Assembly (NCBI RefSeq): GCF_000233455.1
Contig: NZ_JH376420.1
Location: 575,618-639,617 of the forward strand
DNA: 64,000 bases
Reading direction: 5' to 3'
From: [Clostridium] citroniae WAL-17108
GTDB taxonomy: Bacteria > Bacillota > Clostridia > Lachnospirales > Lachnospiraceae
Made by a program: the position numbers and the translations under genes. Below, in pieces: positions 23,035 to 31,315 of the stretch. Every line of letters starts with the position of its first letter. The stretch's first letter is position 1. Under the pieces are notes generated by a model. The model had not been told where the DNA came from, did not search any database, and saw only the letters and a list, made by a program, of their open reading frames with translations.

Positions 23035-25770
23035 TTAATCCTGTTCTTTGTCCTTCAGCTTCTCAAGCTCCCTGGCCGCCTTTTCCGGCAGCACCTCCAG
23101 CAAACTGTTGCGCTTCAGCCGCGGCTTTTCCAAATACTCTTCCCTGAGCATTCCCTTGACCCGCTCCAGGTCCTCCCAAAGTTCCCTGGCAGAGACACGG
23201 CGGCAGCCCTGTCCTAGGATAATGACCTGTTCCAGACCGTCTGAGGTTGCCACTGATATGTCAAATCTGCGGGCATTTTCGTGGGCAAACTTCTCAATGT
23301 ACTGGTCCGCTGTCTCGGCCTCCTTTGTGTAGACCACATGGATGTTATGGTAATCCAGGATCTCGGTTGCATGGCCCTTGACCCTGTAGGCATCAAACAC
23401 AAGGATCAGATTGCATCTGCGCACTGCCTGGTAATTACACAGCAGGTCCATCAGCCGCCCTCTGGCCCCCTCCATATTGTCCTCCGCAAGGCTGTTTAAC
23501 TCATCCCAGGCGTAGATGATGTTATATCCGTCCACCAGCAGATATTCCTCTGCAGGCTGGGGACGGACTGCTGCCGGGCGATAGGTGCGGGTCTCAGGCG
23601 GGCTGTAGGTCCTGCGGCCCGCGCCCTTTCCGGGTATCCCGTTCTTCTGCCTGGCCTTGCCGCGGCTGTTGGAATAAAATGTCCGCTCCAGTATGGCATC
23701 GATCTCATCCGTGCCCAGCCATATTTCTTCCTTCCCGGAACCCTCAGGCGCGTTTTTGGCCGGCCCCTTAAATACTTCCGGGCCGGTTCCCTGGTTCTCC
23801 TTAAAAATCCCGCTGTCCATATGCATGTACTCCTTCACATGGTCCCAGCTTACCACGAACCCGGCCCCGTGGGCACAGAACACAGACCCGGACGGATTGT
23901 CCTCATCCCGTTCCGGGTCATAACCGGACGCTTCCACCACTTCCTCCTGATCATGGCATGGTTCATATCCCCTGAAGGTACAGGTCAGATGGCCGCATCC
24001 CTTTGTGTAAGCAGTCACCTCAGTCTGGTAATCTCCCATGGCCGACACGGGAGCGCTTCCTGTCAAACGGGCCTGACCGCCCTCCGTATGGGCGATGACA
24101 CAGCTCCCCTTTCGTTTTTCGATATCCGTCATGGCCCGGCCAATGGCTGTTTCAGGTATCTCCAGGCAAAAATCATACCAGGGTTCCAAAAGCAGGCTGT
24201 CAGCCTCCATAAGGCCCTGGCGGAGAGCCCTGTAAGTAGCCTGCCGGAAATCACCGCCCTCCGTATGTTTGATATGGGCCCTTCCCGCCACCAGCGTGAT
24301 CCTCATATCCGTAACAGGAGCGCCTATAAGGACTCCCCTGTGCACCTTTTCCTCCAGATGGGTCATCACCAGCCTCTGCCAGTTCCGGTCCAGGATATCT
24401 TCGCTGCACCCCGTGGCAAACTGCAGTCCGCTGCCCCGCTCCCCCGGCTCCAGAAGCAGGTGCACCTCTGCATAATGGCGCAGGGGTTCAAAATGTCCCA
24501 CTCCCTCCACCGGTCCCGTTATTGTCTCCTTATAAACAATATTGGGACGGCCAAATTCCACCTCTGCGCCAAACCGCTCAGAAATCAGGTTCTTTAATAC
24601 CTCAATCTGCACCTCGCCCATGAGCTGCACCTGGATTTCCTGAAGGTGCTCGTCCCACGCCACGTGAAGCTGCGGGTCCTCCTCCTCCAGCTCCCTGAGT
24701 TTAGGAAGCATCACGGCCTTATCACAGCCCTGGGGCAGCTTTACCTCATAGGTGAGCACAGGTTCCAAAAGAGGTTCCATGGATGCCTGTTCCATCCCCA
24801 GTCCCTGCCCCGGAAACGTCCGGAGAAGTCCGGTTACCGCACAGATACATCCTGCTTCCGCCTCCGGTACCGGCTCATATTTTTCACCGGAATACAGACG
24901 GATCTGGTTCACCTTTTCCTGCCACTCATCCCCCTTCTCCCTCCCGCCGGACAACAGGCTTTTCACCTTCAGGCGGCCGCCGGTGATCTTCATATGGGTC
25001 AGGCGGCCGCCCTGGTCATCCCTTGTGATCTTAAACACCTTTGCGCCGAACTGGTCCGGATAAACCGGCATCTTTCCATAGGCCCTGATGCCCTCCAAAA
25101 GCTCCTCCACTCCCTTAAGCCTTAAGGCCGAGCCGAAATAACAGGGAAACAGCTTCCGCTCACATATCAGGCGGCCAATCTCCCCCTCCTCCACGTTCCC
25201 TGTTTCCAGGAAATGCTCCAGCACCGTTTCGTCACACATGGCCACCTGCTCCAGACATTCCATGGTGCCCGCCTGTGTAAAATCCACACAGCCGTCATCC
25301 AGCCTGTCCCGTACCTCCAGGAGAAGGGAATCCCGGTCGGTTCCCGGCTGATCCATCTTATTGACAAAAACAAAGGTTGGCACCCTGTACTTTGAAAGAA
25401 GGCGCCACAATGTGGCTGTATGCCCCTGGACCCCATCGCTGCCGCTGATCACCAGAACCGCATAGTCCAGGACCTGCAGGGTGCGCTCCATCTCAGCTGA
25501 AAAATCCACATGTCCCGGCGTATCCAACAGTGTAATAGACATACCTTTCCACTCTATTCCGGCTTGTTTGGAAAAAATTGTAATTCCTCTGGCCCGTTCC
25601 AGGGCATATGTGTCCAGAAACGCGTCCTGGTTATCCACCCGTCCCATTTTCCGTATGCTGCCGGTGAGATACAGCAGCGCCTCTGACAGAGTTGTCTTTC
25701 CCGCATCCACATGAGCCAGCAGGCCAACACATATTCTTTCCCTTGTTTTATCCTCCGCCTGTCCGCCCAT
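23035..25770 (-). CDS. TetM-like ribosomal GTPase fused to a Rae1/YacP-like NYN nuclease domain
   Basis: 911 residues. Residues 1-640 are a translation GTPase of the ribosomal-protection (TetM/TetO) branch of EF-G: G1 AHVDAGKTT, G2 RGITIF, G3 DTPGH, G4 NKMD, then domains II to V. After a low-complexity linker (about 690-740) comes an NYN/PIN domain: LLVDGYNIIYAW, LVFDAYRVKG, TKEAETADQYIEK and ATSDG are the acidic blocks of YacP/Rae1. Bacillus Rae1 cleaves mRNA in the ribosomal A site. A protein joining an A-site GTPase to such a nuclease may rescue or process stalled ribosomes; that is inference. The start ATG has AGGAGG upstream; a hairpin of repeat B lies in the leader. Confidence 0.88.
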   Translation of the reverse strand: MGGQAEDKTRERICVGLLAHVDAGKTTLSEALLYLTGSIRKMGRVDNQDAFLDTYALERARGITIFSKQAGIEWKGMSITLLDTPGHVDFSAEMERTLQVLDYAVLVISGSDGVQGHTATLWRLLSKYRVPTFVFVNKMDQPGTDRDSLLLEVRDRLDDGCVDFTQAGTMECLEQVAMCDETVLEHFLETGNVEEGEIGRLICERKLFPCYFGSALRLKGVEELLEGIRAYGKMPVYPDQFGAKVFKITRDDQGGRLTHMKITGGRLKVKSLLSGGREKGDEWQEKVNQIRLYSGEKYEPVPEAEAGCICAVTGLLRTFPGQGLGMEQASMEPLLEPVLTYEVKLPQGCDKAVMLPKLRELEEEDPQLHVAWDEHLQEIQVQLMGEVQIEVLKNLISERFGAEVEFGRPNIVYKETITGPVEGVGHFEPLRHYAEVHLLLEPGERGSGLQFATGCSEDILDRNWQRLVMTHLEEKVHRGVLIGAPVTDMRITLVAGRAHIKHTEGGDFRQATYRALRQGLMEADSLLLEPWYDFCLEIPETAIGRAMTDIEKRKGSCVIAHTEGGQARLTGSAPVSAMGDYQTEVTAYTKGCGHLTCTFRGYEPCHDQEEVVEASGYDPERDEDNPSGSVFCAHGAGFVVSWDHVKEYMHMDSGIFKENQGTGPEVFKGPAKNAPEGSGKEEIWLGTDEIDAILERTFYSNSRGKARQKNGIPGKGAGRRTYSPPETRTYRPAAVRPQPAEEYLLVDGYNIIYAWDELNSLAEDNMEGARGRLMDLLCNYQAVRRCNLILVFDAYRVKGHATEILDYHNIHVVYTKEAETADQYIEKFAHENARRFDISVATSDGLEQVIILGQGCRRVSARELWEDLERVKGMLREEYLEKPRLKRNSLLEVLPEKAARELEKLKDKEQD

Positions 25771-25803
25771 AAAAAATGCCTCCTTATAAAATATACGTTG
25801 TGT

Positions 25804-25843
25804 CCCTGGTCGGATAAGGGAACACGCCCTTATCCACTGAGGG
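25804..25843. repeat. dispersed repeat B, copy 1 (hairpin in the GTPase-NYN leader)
   Basis: CCCTGGTCGGATAAGGG and CCCTTATCCACTGAGGG form an imperfect stem-loop 34 bases upstream of the start codon. Related to 37472-37527 and 58679-58698. Confidence 0.55.
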
Positions 25844-25895
25844 TAGTATATCACAAGAGGAGGCATCAGTCGAGACATCACCGTAACGCAGATCG

Positions 25896-26783
25896 TCACT
25901 TACCGGATTCGCAGTCCGTTTGGATCAGATCCAAAAAAAGCTGTATTGCAGGATTGGTATTATCAGGATTTGTTACACAAACATAGGAGTCGGCATATTC
26001 AGAATCAAATTTTACAGCATGGTAATGGGGGCTGTCCAACAGCACCGGATCATATGGATTTGAGATCGTGAGTCCATTATCGGATAGTACCTTAAAATAG
26101 GCATTTTCTGATGAGGACACTTCCACCTGATGAACATCATCCAGGCAAAAACGGTGTTTGAAGATTTTATCCACCTGATATCCGTTGGGCGCGGTGAGAA
26201 AAAATGTTTCCCCGCAAAGGTCGTTATATTCAAGGGTTTCTTTTTTTGCCAATCTATGATTGGTAGACATCACAATAAGGGTTTCTACTTTTTTCAACTT
26301 TCTGACCGTAAAGCCCAATTCGTTCCAGTGAGGGAATTCAAGGCCAACGGCAACATCTATGCTCTCATTTTTAAGACCCTTGATCTGGTCCCATGAAAAC
26401 AATTTATTACTTCGTATCTGTAATGCAGGGCTGGTTTCACGCAGTTTGTTGATGGTGGAGAAAAACATATATTCCGAAAAATAACCGGATTGAAAGGAGA
26501 TGGATAATACCCCCTCTTTTCCCTCCGAAACAATTCTGGCCTTTTCAAGGGTATCATTGATCCGGGAAATGGCTTCTTTCATCCCTTCATACAATATCTG
26601 TCCGGGTTCGGTAAGACGCAGCGGTTTACTGTTCCGATTAAAAAGAGAATACCCTAATTCCTCCTCCAGCATCTGTATCTGACGGCTTATGGTGGGCTGG
26701 GATGTATAGGCTTGTCTGGCCGCATGGGTGAAATTCCCTGTCTCAACAACAGTAATAAAATATTGGAGCTGTAACAATGTCAT
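25896..26783 (-). CDS. LysR-family transcriptional regulator
   Basis: 295 residues. The N-terminal winged HTH is textbook: MTLLQLQYFITVVETGNFTH, then QAYTSQPTISRQIQMLEEEL. Residues from about 90 on form the two-lobed ligand domain. The ATG at 26783 has GGGGAGG upstream; a start seven codons earlier overlaps that site. It lies downstream of the BCCT gene on the same strand (137-base gap), so it may belong to the glycyl-radical cluster as regulator or be a separate gene. No inducer can be read from the sequence. Confidence 0.88.
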   Translation of the reverse strand: MTLLQLQYFITVVETGNFTHAARQAYTSQPTISRQIQMLEEELGYSLFNRNSKPLRLTEPGQILYEGMKEAISRINDTLEKARIVSEGKEGVLSISFQSGYFSEYMFFSTINKLRETSPALQIRSNKLFSWDQIKGLKNESIDVAVGLEFPHWNELGFTVRKLKKVETLIVMSTNHRLAKKETLEYNDLCGETFFLTAPNGYQVDKIFKHRFCLDDVHQVEVSSSENAYFKVLSDNGLTISNPYDPVLLDSPHYHAVKFDSEYADSYVCVTNPDNTNPAIQLFLDLIQTDCESGK

Positions 26784-26920
26784 AGTAACCTCCCCATTGG
26801 TCATGATTGTATATGAGCCGCCAAAATATTTTATACTATATCATATAAATGGGGAATTTTCAATATGATGCAAGCAAGGTCCAGAAAGGTCAGGGGACGG
26901 TCCCCTGGTACTCATCCCCG

Positions 26921-28486
26921 CTATTTTAACGTTTCTCCATCCACCACATACTTCTTACACCTTAGCAGCTTTCCGCCGATTTTAGGCAGGCTTACAAACA
27001 GCCATACAGTGGGGACCGTCATCAGAAGGCCGCCTGCGTTTAAAAGACCCTTAACTGCATTCACCCCACCTGAGACAACCAGCAAATAGGCCACCACAGA
27101 AACTGCTATGCCTATTATGATCTTAATGTTTTTAGGAGGCTCTTCATCGATCTGCTGTCCATGTACGCACAGGGTTGCCATTGCAGAAGTATTGGGATCC
27201 GCCAATGTTACAAAGGATAAACAGACGGTGATCAGGAACACGAATTGAACGATCCTGCCTCCCGGCATTGCCCCCAGCACCTGATACAAAGCCGTCTGCA
27301 TGCCAAGTTCCTGAACATTGGCCCATATATCAATTGCTCCGCTGACCTGCATCTGCATTGTGGTGCTTGCAAAGATGGCGATGAACAGACAGCAGAATAA
27401 GGACGGCACAAGGATCTCCACCAGCAGGAACTCTCGCACGGTTCTTCCTTTTCCCATTCTTGCCAGGAACATTCCCATAATGGGAGCATAGATAAAGAAG
27501 GAATTCCAAAAGGTAATGGGCCATTCATTTGCCCATTGGTCATGTTCAGACAATGCATTGTTATAGGTGATCTTGCTGAAAAAATTGTCCAGCATATTGC
27601 CAAAGGACTCCATTCCAAGTTTTCCGATGAACTGCCCGTCTCCGGCAATCACAACATAGATCATCAAACCCAGAAAACAAATCATACATGCCATTGAGAC
27701 GTAGGTGAGCCCTTTATTGATCCCGGTCAGACAAGACAGGATAAAAAACGCACCTACAAAAACAGCGATCAAAAGATATATCTTCTCATCCTGGGGAAGT
27801 CCGAAAACAGAGTTGAGTCCCCCGCTGATCTGCATCATTCCCGCTGCCATTGAATTAGATACCCCGCTTGCCACTGCATAGCCGCAAAAAATGTGCAGCA
27901 GTATTGTCAGCCATATCCTGTCTTTTCCCGTTACCTCCGTGACAAGAGACCGGAAGGAAAGAGGTCTTTTGCAATTATAGGCAAGAAGCGCAAACACCAC
28001 TGCCGGAATCGCATAAATAAAATATTGGACAAACGACCAGTGGAACATGGTCTGCCCTACTGCAAAAACTGCAGCCGCTTTGCTCTCAGCTTCGATCCCC
28101 GCGGTCACCGGAGGATGCATAAAATGATAGATTGGTTCCCCCATGGCCCAGAATAAAAGACCGCACCCGATCCCGCCGCAGATAGAAATAGAAAACCACT
28201 GCCATGTAGAATATTCCGGAACCGCATCTTCCCCGCCGATCCGTATATCCCCATAACGGAAGATTATATAACAAAGCCCCAGAATAACCGCCAATACCAC
28301 ACACAGATCGATCCACCAGCCGAAATTGTCCCCGATCAGGTAGGTCATCTGTGACATGACAGCGCCAAAGGAATCTGTAAAAAACACCCCCAATATAAGC
28401 TCAATCATGAATAAAATACCTACTGCGCCCAGAACCTCCTTATGTATGCTTCCCTTTACATAATGTTTTGTCTTCATTTGCTTCAT
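26921..28486 (-). CDS. BCCT-family betaine/choline/carnitine-type transporter
   Basis: 521 residues with about twelve membrane helices. BCCT hallmarks are present: GGIGCGLLFWAMGEPIYHF (the G-x-G-x substrate region followed by a conserved Glu-Pro) in helix 3 and many Trp residues in the central helices, for example HDQWANEWPITFW. Family members take up quaternary or zwitterionic amines (glycine betaine, carnitine, choline, ectoine) by ion symport or substrate exchange. It is the last structural gene of the glycyl-radical cluster, which suggests a trimethylammonium- or betaine-type substrate. Confidence 0.9.
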   Translation of the reverse strand: MKQMKTKHYVKGSIHKEVLGAVGILFMIELILGVFFTDSFGAVMSQMTYLIGDNFGWWIDLCVVLAVILGLCYIIFRYGDIRIGGEDAVPEYSTWQWFSISICGGIGCGLLFWAMGEPIYHFMHPPVTAGIEAESKAAAVFAVGQTMFHWSFVQYFIYAIPAVVFALLAYNCKRPLSFRSLVTEVTGKDRIWLTILLHIFCGYAVASGVSNSMAAGMMQISGGLNSVFGLPQDEKIYLLIAVFVGAFFILSCLTGINKGLTYVSMACMICFLGLMIYVVIAGDGQFIGKLGMESFGNMLDNFFSKITYNNALSEHDQWANEWPITFWNSFFIYAPIMGMFLARMGKGRTVREFLLVEILVPSLFCCLFIAIFASTTMQMQVSGAIDIWANVQELGMQTALYQVLGAMPGGRIVQFVFLITVCLSFVTLADPNTSAMATLCVHGQQIDEEPPKNIKIIIGIAVSVVAYLLVVSGGVNAVKGLLNAGGLLMTVPTVWLFVSLPKIGGKLLRCKKYVVDGETLK

Positions 28487-28625
28487 CTGCCCCTCTCCCT
28501 ACACATCCCATGATCCTCACCCGCATCATCCGCCCATACGACAACATGACCAGATATACGACTTTTCATCGATCACCCGGTCATGTCTCACAGCTCCCTT
28601 TCACTCACATTGATATTTCATCGGA

Positions 28626-29597
28626 TCATTTATTTAAAAAGTAATTACTGGGGCCATAGATCTTTGCAGGATTGCGGCCGATCCCCAACTCTTTATACAT
28701 GTATTCAACAGACTCACGCAAGCCCTTTAATTCCATCTCACGGCCTTCTTCAATCGAATAACCGGAAAGAGGCAATTCAATTTCAAGGTCAATGGTATCC
28801 AGACCATCAGGAGCCTCCTCCCTCAGAATATCCATGATCGCCCTGCAGTCAACATTACCTGCCCCAATGGCTGTACCAAGTGAATGTGTTCCATCAGGAT
28901 CGGCAAATACCCTGTTATCACAGAAATGTACGCAGTAGCAGTACGGCGCCATTTTGCGGACGCACTCCGCAATTCCTTCCATCATCATTAAAGAATTGAT
29001 CGTATCACAGCATGCGCCGACCAGCGGATGGTTTAACTGTTTCACCAGCCAGATCACTTCATCTGCGAACAGGTCACAGTGGTTCTCAATGGCGATCTTC
29101 ATGCCGTATTTTTCGATCAGAGGAAGATTTTTCTCAAACTGACCGTAGATTTCAACCAATTGCTTCATGACAGAAGGCGCTAAGCATGAGTGGGACGATT
29201 TCTCCGGATGCTCCACGTCCGTGCTGTATTTTACAAGATTGCATCCCAGCTTACGGGCAATATGTAAAGAGTTTTCAACATCACAGTTTACACGGGGATC
29301 TGAAGGCGCATTAAACGAAACATTCAGTTCCAGTTCAATACCTGCTTCTTCCGCAATTTTACGGCACTCTGCCAAATGGGCATCGGATGTATCATTCTGG
29401 ATATCCACCAATGTGATATGAAGAACATCAAGTCCAACTTCTACCGCAATGTCTACCAGGTCCTTAAATGTTGCCACCTGCTCAAATGCATGGTGCTCGC
29501 CGTATTCCTGAAATCCCCAGCTCTCGCCAAACCCTGAAAGGTGTAATGTGTAACTATGCATTCCGATTTTAAATTTTCTGTCGTGATTCCTGATCAT
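28626..29597 (-). CDS. TIM-barrel sugar isomerase/epimerase-like enzyme
   Basis: 323 residues of the xylose-isomerase-like (AP endonuclease 2) TIM barrel. The metal ligands of this fold can be followed: Glu in AIENHCDLF, Asp in GACCDTINS, His/Asp in CVHFCDNR and Glu in DLEIELPLSG. The family catalyses epimerisation or isomerisation of sugars and polyols, and some members act as dehydratases or lyases. AGGAGG precedes the ATG at 29597. It lies 37 bases after the P5C-reductase-like gene, so it probably acts in the same pathway. Confidence 0.82.
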   Translation of the reverse strand: MIRNHDRKFKIGMHSYTLHLSGFGESWGFQEYGEHHAFEQVATFKDLVDIAVEVGLDVLHITLVDIQNDTSDAHLAECRKIAEEAGIELELNVSFNAPSDPRVNCDVENSLHIARKLGCNLVKYSTDVEHPEKSSHSCLAPSVMKQLVEIYGQFEKNLPLIEKYGMKIAIENHCDLFADEVIWLVKQLNHPLVGACCDTINSLMMMEGIAECVRKMAPYCYCVHFCDNRVFADPDGTHSLGTAIGAGNVDCRAIMDILREEAPDGLDTIDLEIELPLSGYSIEEGREMELKGLRESVEYMYKELGIGRNPAKIYGPSNYFLNK

Positions 29598-29634
29598 ATT
29601 GATCCTCCTCTTTTCTTCATCCTATTTTAGATCA

Positions 29635-30438
29635 CTATTGTCTGCCAAGTTCCTTACAACGTTCCACTGAAACTCTTACAAATTCATCGTACATTGCGTC
29701 AAATCCCATGGATTCTATTTTTTCCAAAGCCGTTACAGTTGCTCCGCCCGGCAGTCTGAGTGCGGTTTCAAGCTCCTGTAAGCTGATATTGGAAGAGAGG
29801 ATCATTTCCGCGCTTCCCTTCATGGTCTGGGCAAATAAACGGATCGCCGTGTCAGGATCCAGTCCATATTTTTCCGCTTCCTTTACCATTAAATTGGAAA
29901 TATGATAAAAGAATCCAGGCGCCGAACCATTAAACGGAAGGATTTCCGCCATCATTCCATCCGGGATCTCCTCCACAAGACCGCATGATCTGAGGATCGC
30001 TGTGACACGCTCCAAATCCTCATCTGTACAGTTTGTATTGCGTGATACCGCAAATGCGCCTTCCCCTACCTGTGAGCTCATGTTCGGCATACAGATCACA
30101 ACCTTACAGTCCTCCCCAAGATGTTCCGTATACCAGGGCTGTTCAACACCCGTTACCACGGTTAACATCAGCTGTCCCGGCCGGTAGCATGCTTTCAGTT
30201 CATCAATGATCAATCCAACGACCTTGGGCGTTACCCCAAGAACGATCATCTCTGAATTATTAACCAATTCCGTCATATTGTCAAATGTTTTATAACCTCT
30301 GGACGCGTAATCCTTACGCACATTCTCATTAATATCAAAAATTCCAATTTCCGAGGGATTGTAATCCGCATGAAGCTCCCCTCCCCTGTGCATTGCACGG
30401 ATAATATTTCCTGCTGCAATAAATCCATATCGTAACAC
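29635..30438 (-). CDS. pyrroline-5-carboxylate reductase-like NAD(P) oxidoreductase
   Basis: 267 residues. The N-terminal Rossmann motif is GFIAAGNIIRAM (ProC has GFIGAGNM). Family markers LMLTVVTGV, NGSAPGFFYHIS and LRLPGGATVTALEKIES match the ProC dimer domain and the proline/pyrroline site. Dissimilarity in the first motif hints at a substrate other than P5C. A GTG at 30438 with AAGGTGG eight bases upstream is preferred; a GTG four codons earlier lies inside that site. In hydroxyproline-dehydratase (HypD) operons a ProC gene often accompanies the glycyl radical enzyme, which makes this neighbour informative. Confidence 0.85.
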   Translation of the reverse strand: MLRYGFIAAGNIIRAMHRGGELHADYNPSEIGIFDINENVRKDYASRGYKTFDNMTELVNNSEMIVLGVTPKVVGLIIDELKACYRPGQLMLTVVTGVEQPWYTEHLGEDCKVVICMPNMSSQVGEGAFAVSRNTNCTDEDLERVTAILRSCGLVEEIPDGMMAEILPFNGSAPGFFYHISNLMVKEAEKYGLDPDTAIRLFAQTMKGSAEMILSSNISLQELETALRLPGGATVTALEKIESMGFDAMYDEFVRVSVERCKELGRQ

Positions 30439-30507
30439 GATTGTTTCCACCTTTCTTTTAAAGTGTACTCCCCCAAATCCGGATACCGGTGAGACTCCGG
30501 GGGGACA

Positions 30508-31299
30508 CTAAATAATCGTTTTGACATATTTACCTGTAATGCGCGCGCACCGCTCCATGTACTCCTGTGAAGGGGTCCTGGCATCAGGAAGCTGATATGT
30601 AAGTCCCAGCTTGCGGTAGGTATCTGTTCCAAGACGGTGATAAGGCAATAGCTGCAGATGATCCACGCCCGGCAGTTTTGCAAGGAATCCGCCAAGAAGC
30701 TTAAGATCCGTCTCAGAATCATTGACTCCCGGGATCAGCGGGCTGCGGATGATCAGCTTCGTGCCGCCTTTTCTGGCCCCGGCTCTGCGGATATTACTGA
30801 GGATCACCTCATTATCCACCCCCACATATTGTTTATGGGCTTTGGGATCCATTACTTTTATATCCACAAACGCGGTATCGGTGCTGCTTAAAATAGGCTC
30901 GATCTTATCCCACCCTCCATAAAAGGAGGTTTCAATGCAGGTGTTGATGCCTTCCCAGCTTGCACGATGCAGCAAATGATACACAAACTCCGGCTGTGTA
31001 AGAATCTCTCCCCCTGATATAGTCATTCCGCCCCCTGAGTGGAAATAAAAGGGAATATCTTTCCGGACTTCCACCAGAACCTCTTCAACCGTCATTATGC
31101 GGCCATAGGTGATCTTTTTGTCCAGGGTTGTCTGGATCTCCTTATGATGACTCTCCGGCGTTGAGCACCACCAGCACCGCAGGGGGCATCCTTTCATAAA
31201 TACAACGGTACGAAGTCCATCTCCATCGAAAATGGAACTTTTTTCAATTCTGAGTACGGAACCCGGCATATCCATGTTTTCGTAAATCAGATCTTCCAT
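30508..31299 (-). CDS. glycyl-radical enzyme activating radical-SAM protein
   Basis: 263 residues. The cluster motif CPLRCWWC binds a [4Fe-4S] cluster that cleaves S-adenosylmethionine and abstracts H from the glycyl-radical glycine. SGGGMTISGGEILTQPEF is the second conserved block. It has no ferredoxin-like Cys insert after the first motif, so it resembles the short PFL-activase type rather than the longer activases of many GREs. The ATG at 31299 is 16 bases after the enzyme gene stop; a longer frame overlaps that gene. It is paired with the enzyme at 31316-33697. Confidence 0.92.
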   Translation of the reverse strand: MEDLIYENMDMPGSVLRIEKSSIFDGDGLRTVVFMKGCPLRCWWCSTPESHHKEIQTTLDKKITYGRIMTVEEVLVEVRKDIPFYFHSGGGMTISGGEILTQPEFVYHLLHRASWEGINTCIETSFYGGWDKIEPILSSTDTAFVDIKVMDPKAHKQYVGVDNEVILSNIRRAGARKGGTKLIIRSPLIPGVNDSETDLKLLGGFLAKLPGVDHLQLLPYHRLGTDTYRKLGLTYQLPDARTPSQEYMERCARITGKYVKTII

Positions 31300-31315
31300 T
31301 CGACTGCCCTTTCCA

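Noticed and set aside
23821..24597. 258-codon plus-strand ORF
   Set aside because: Shadow of the GTPase-NYN gene.
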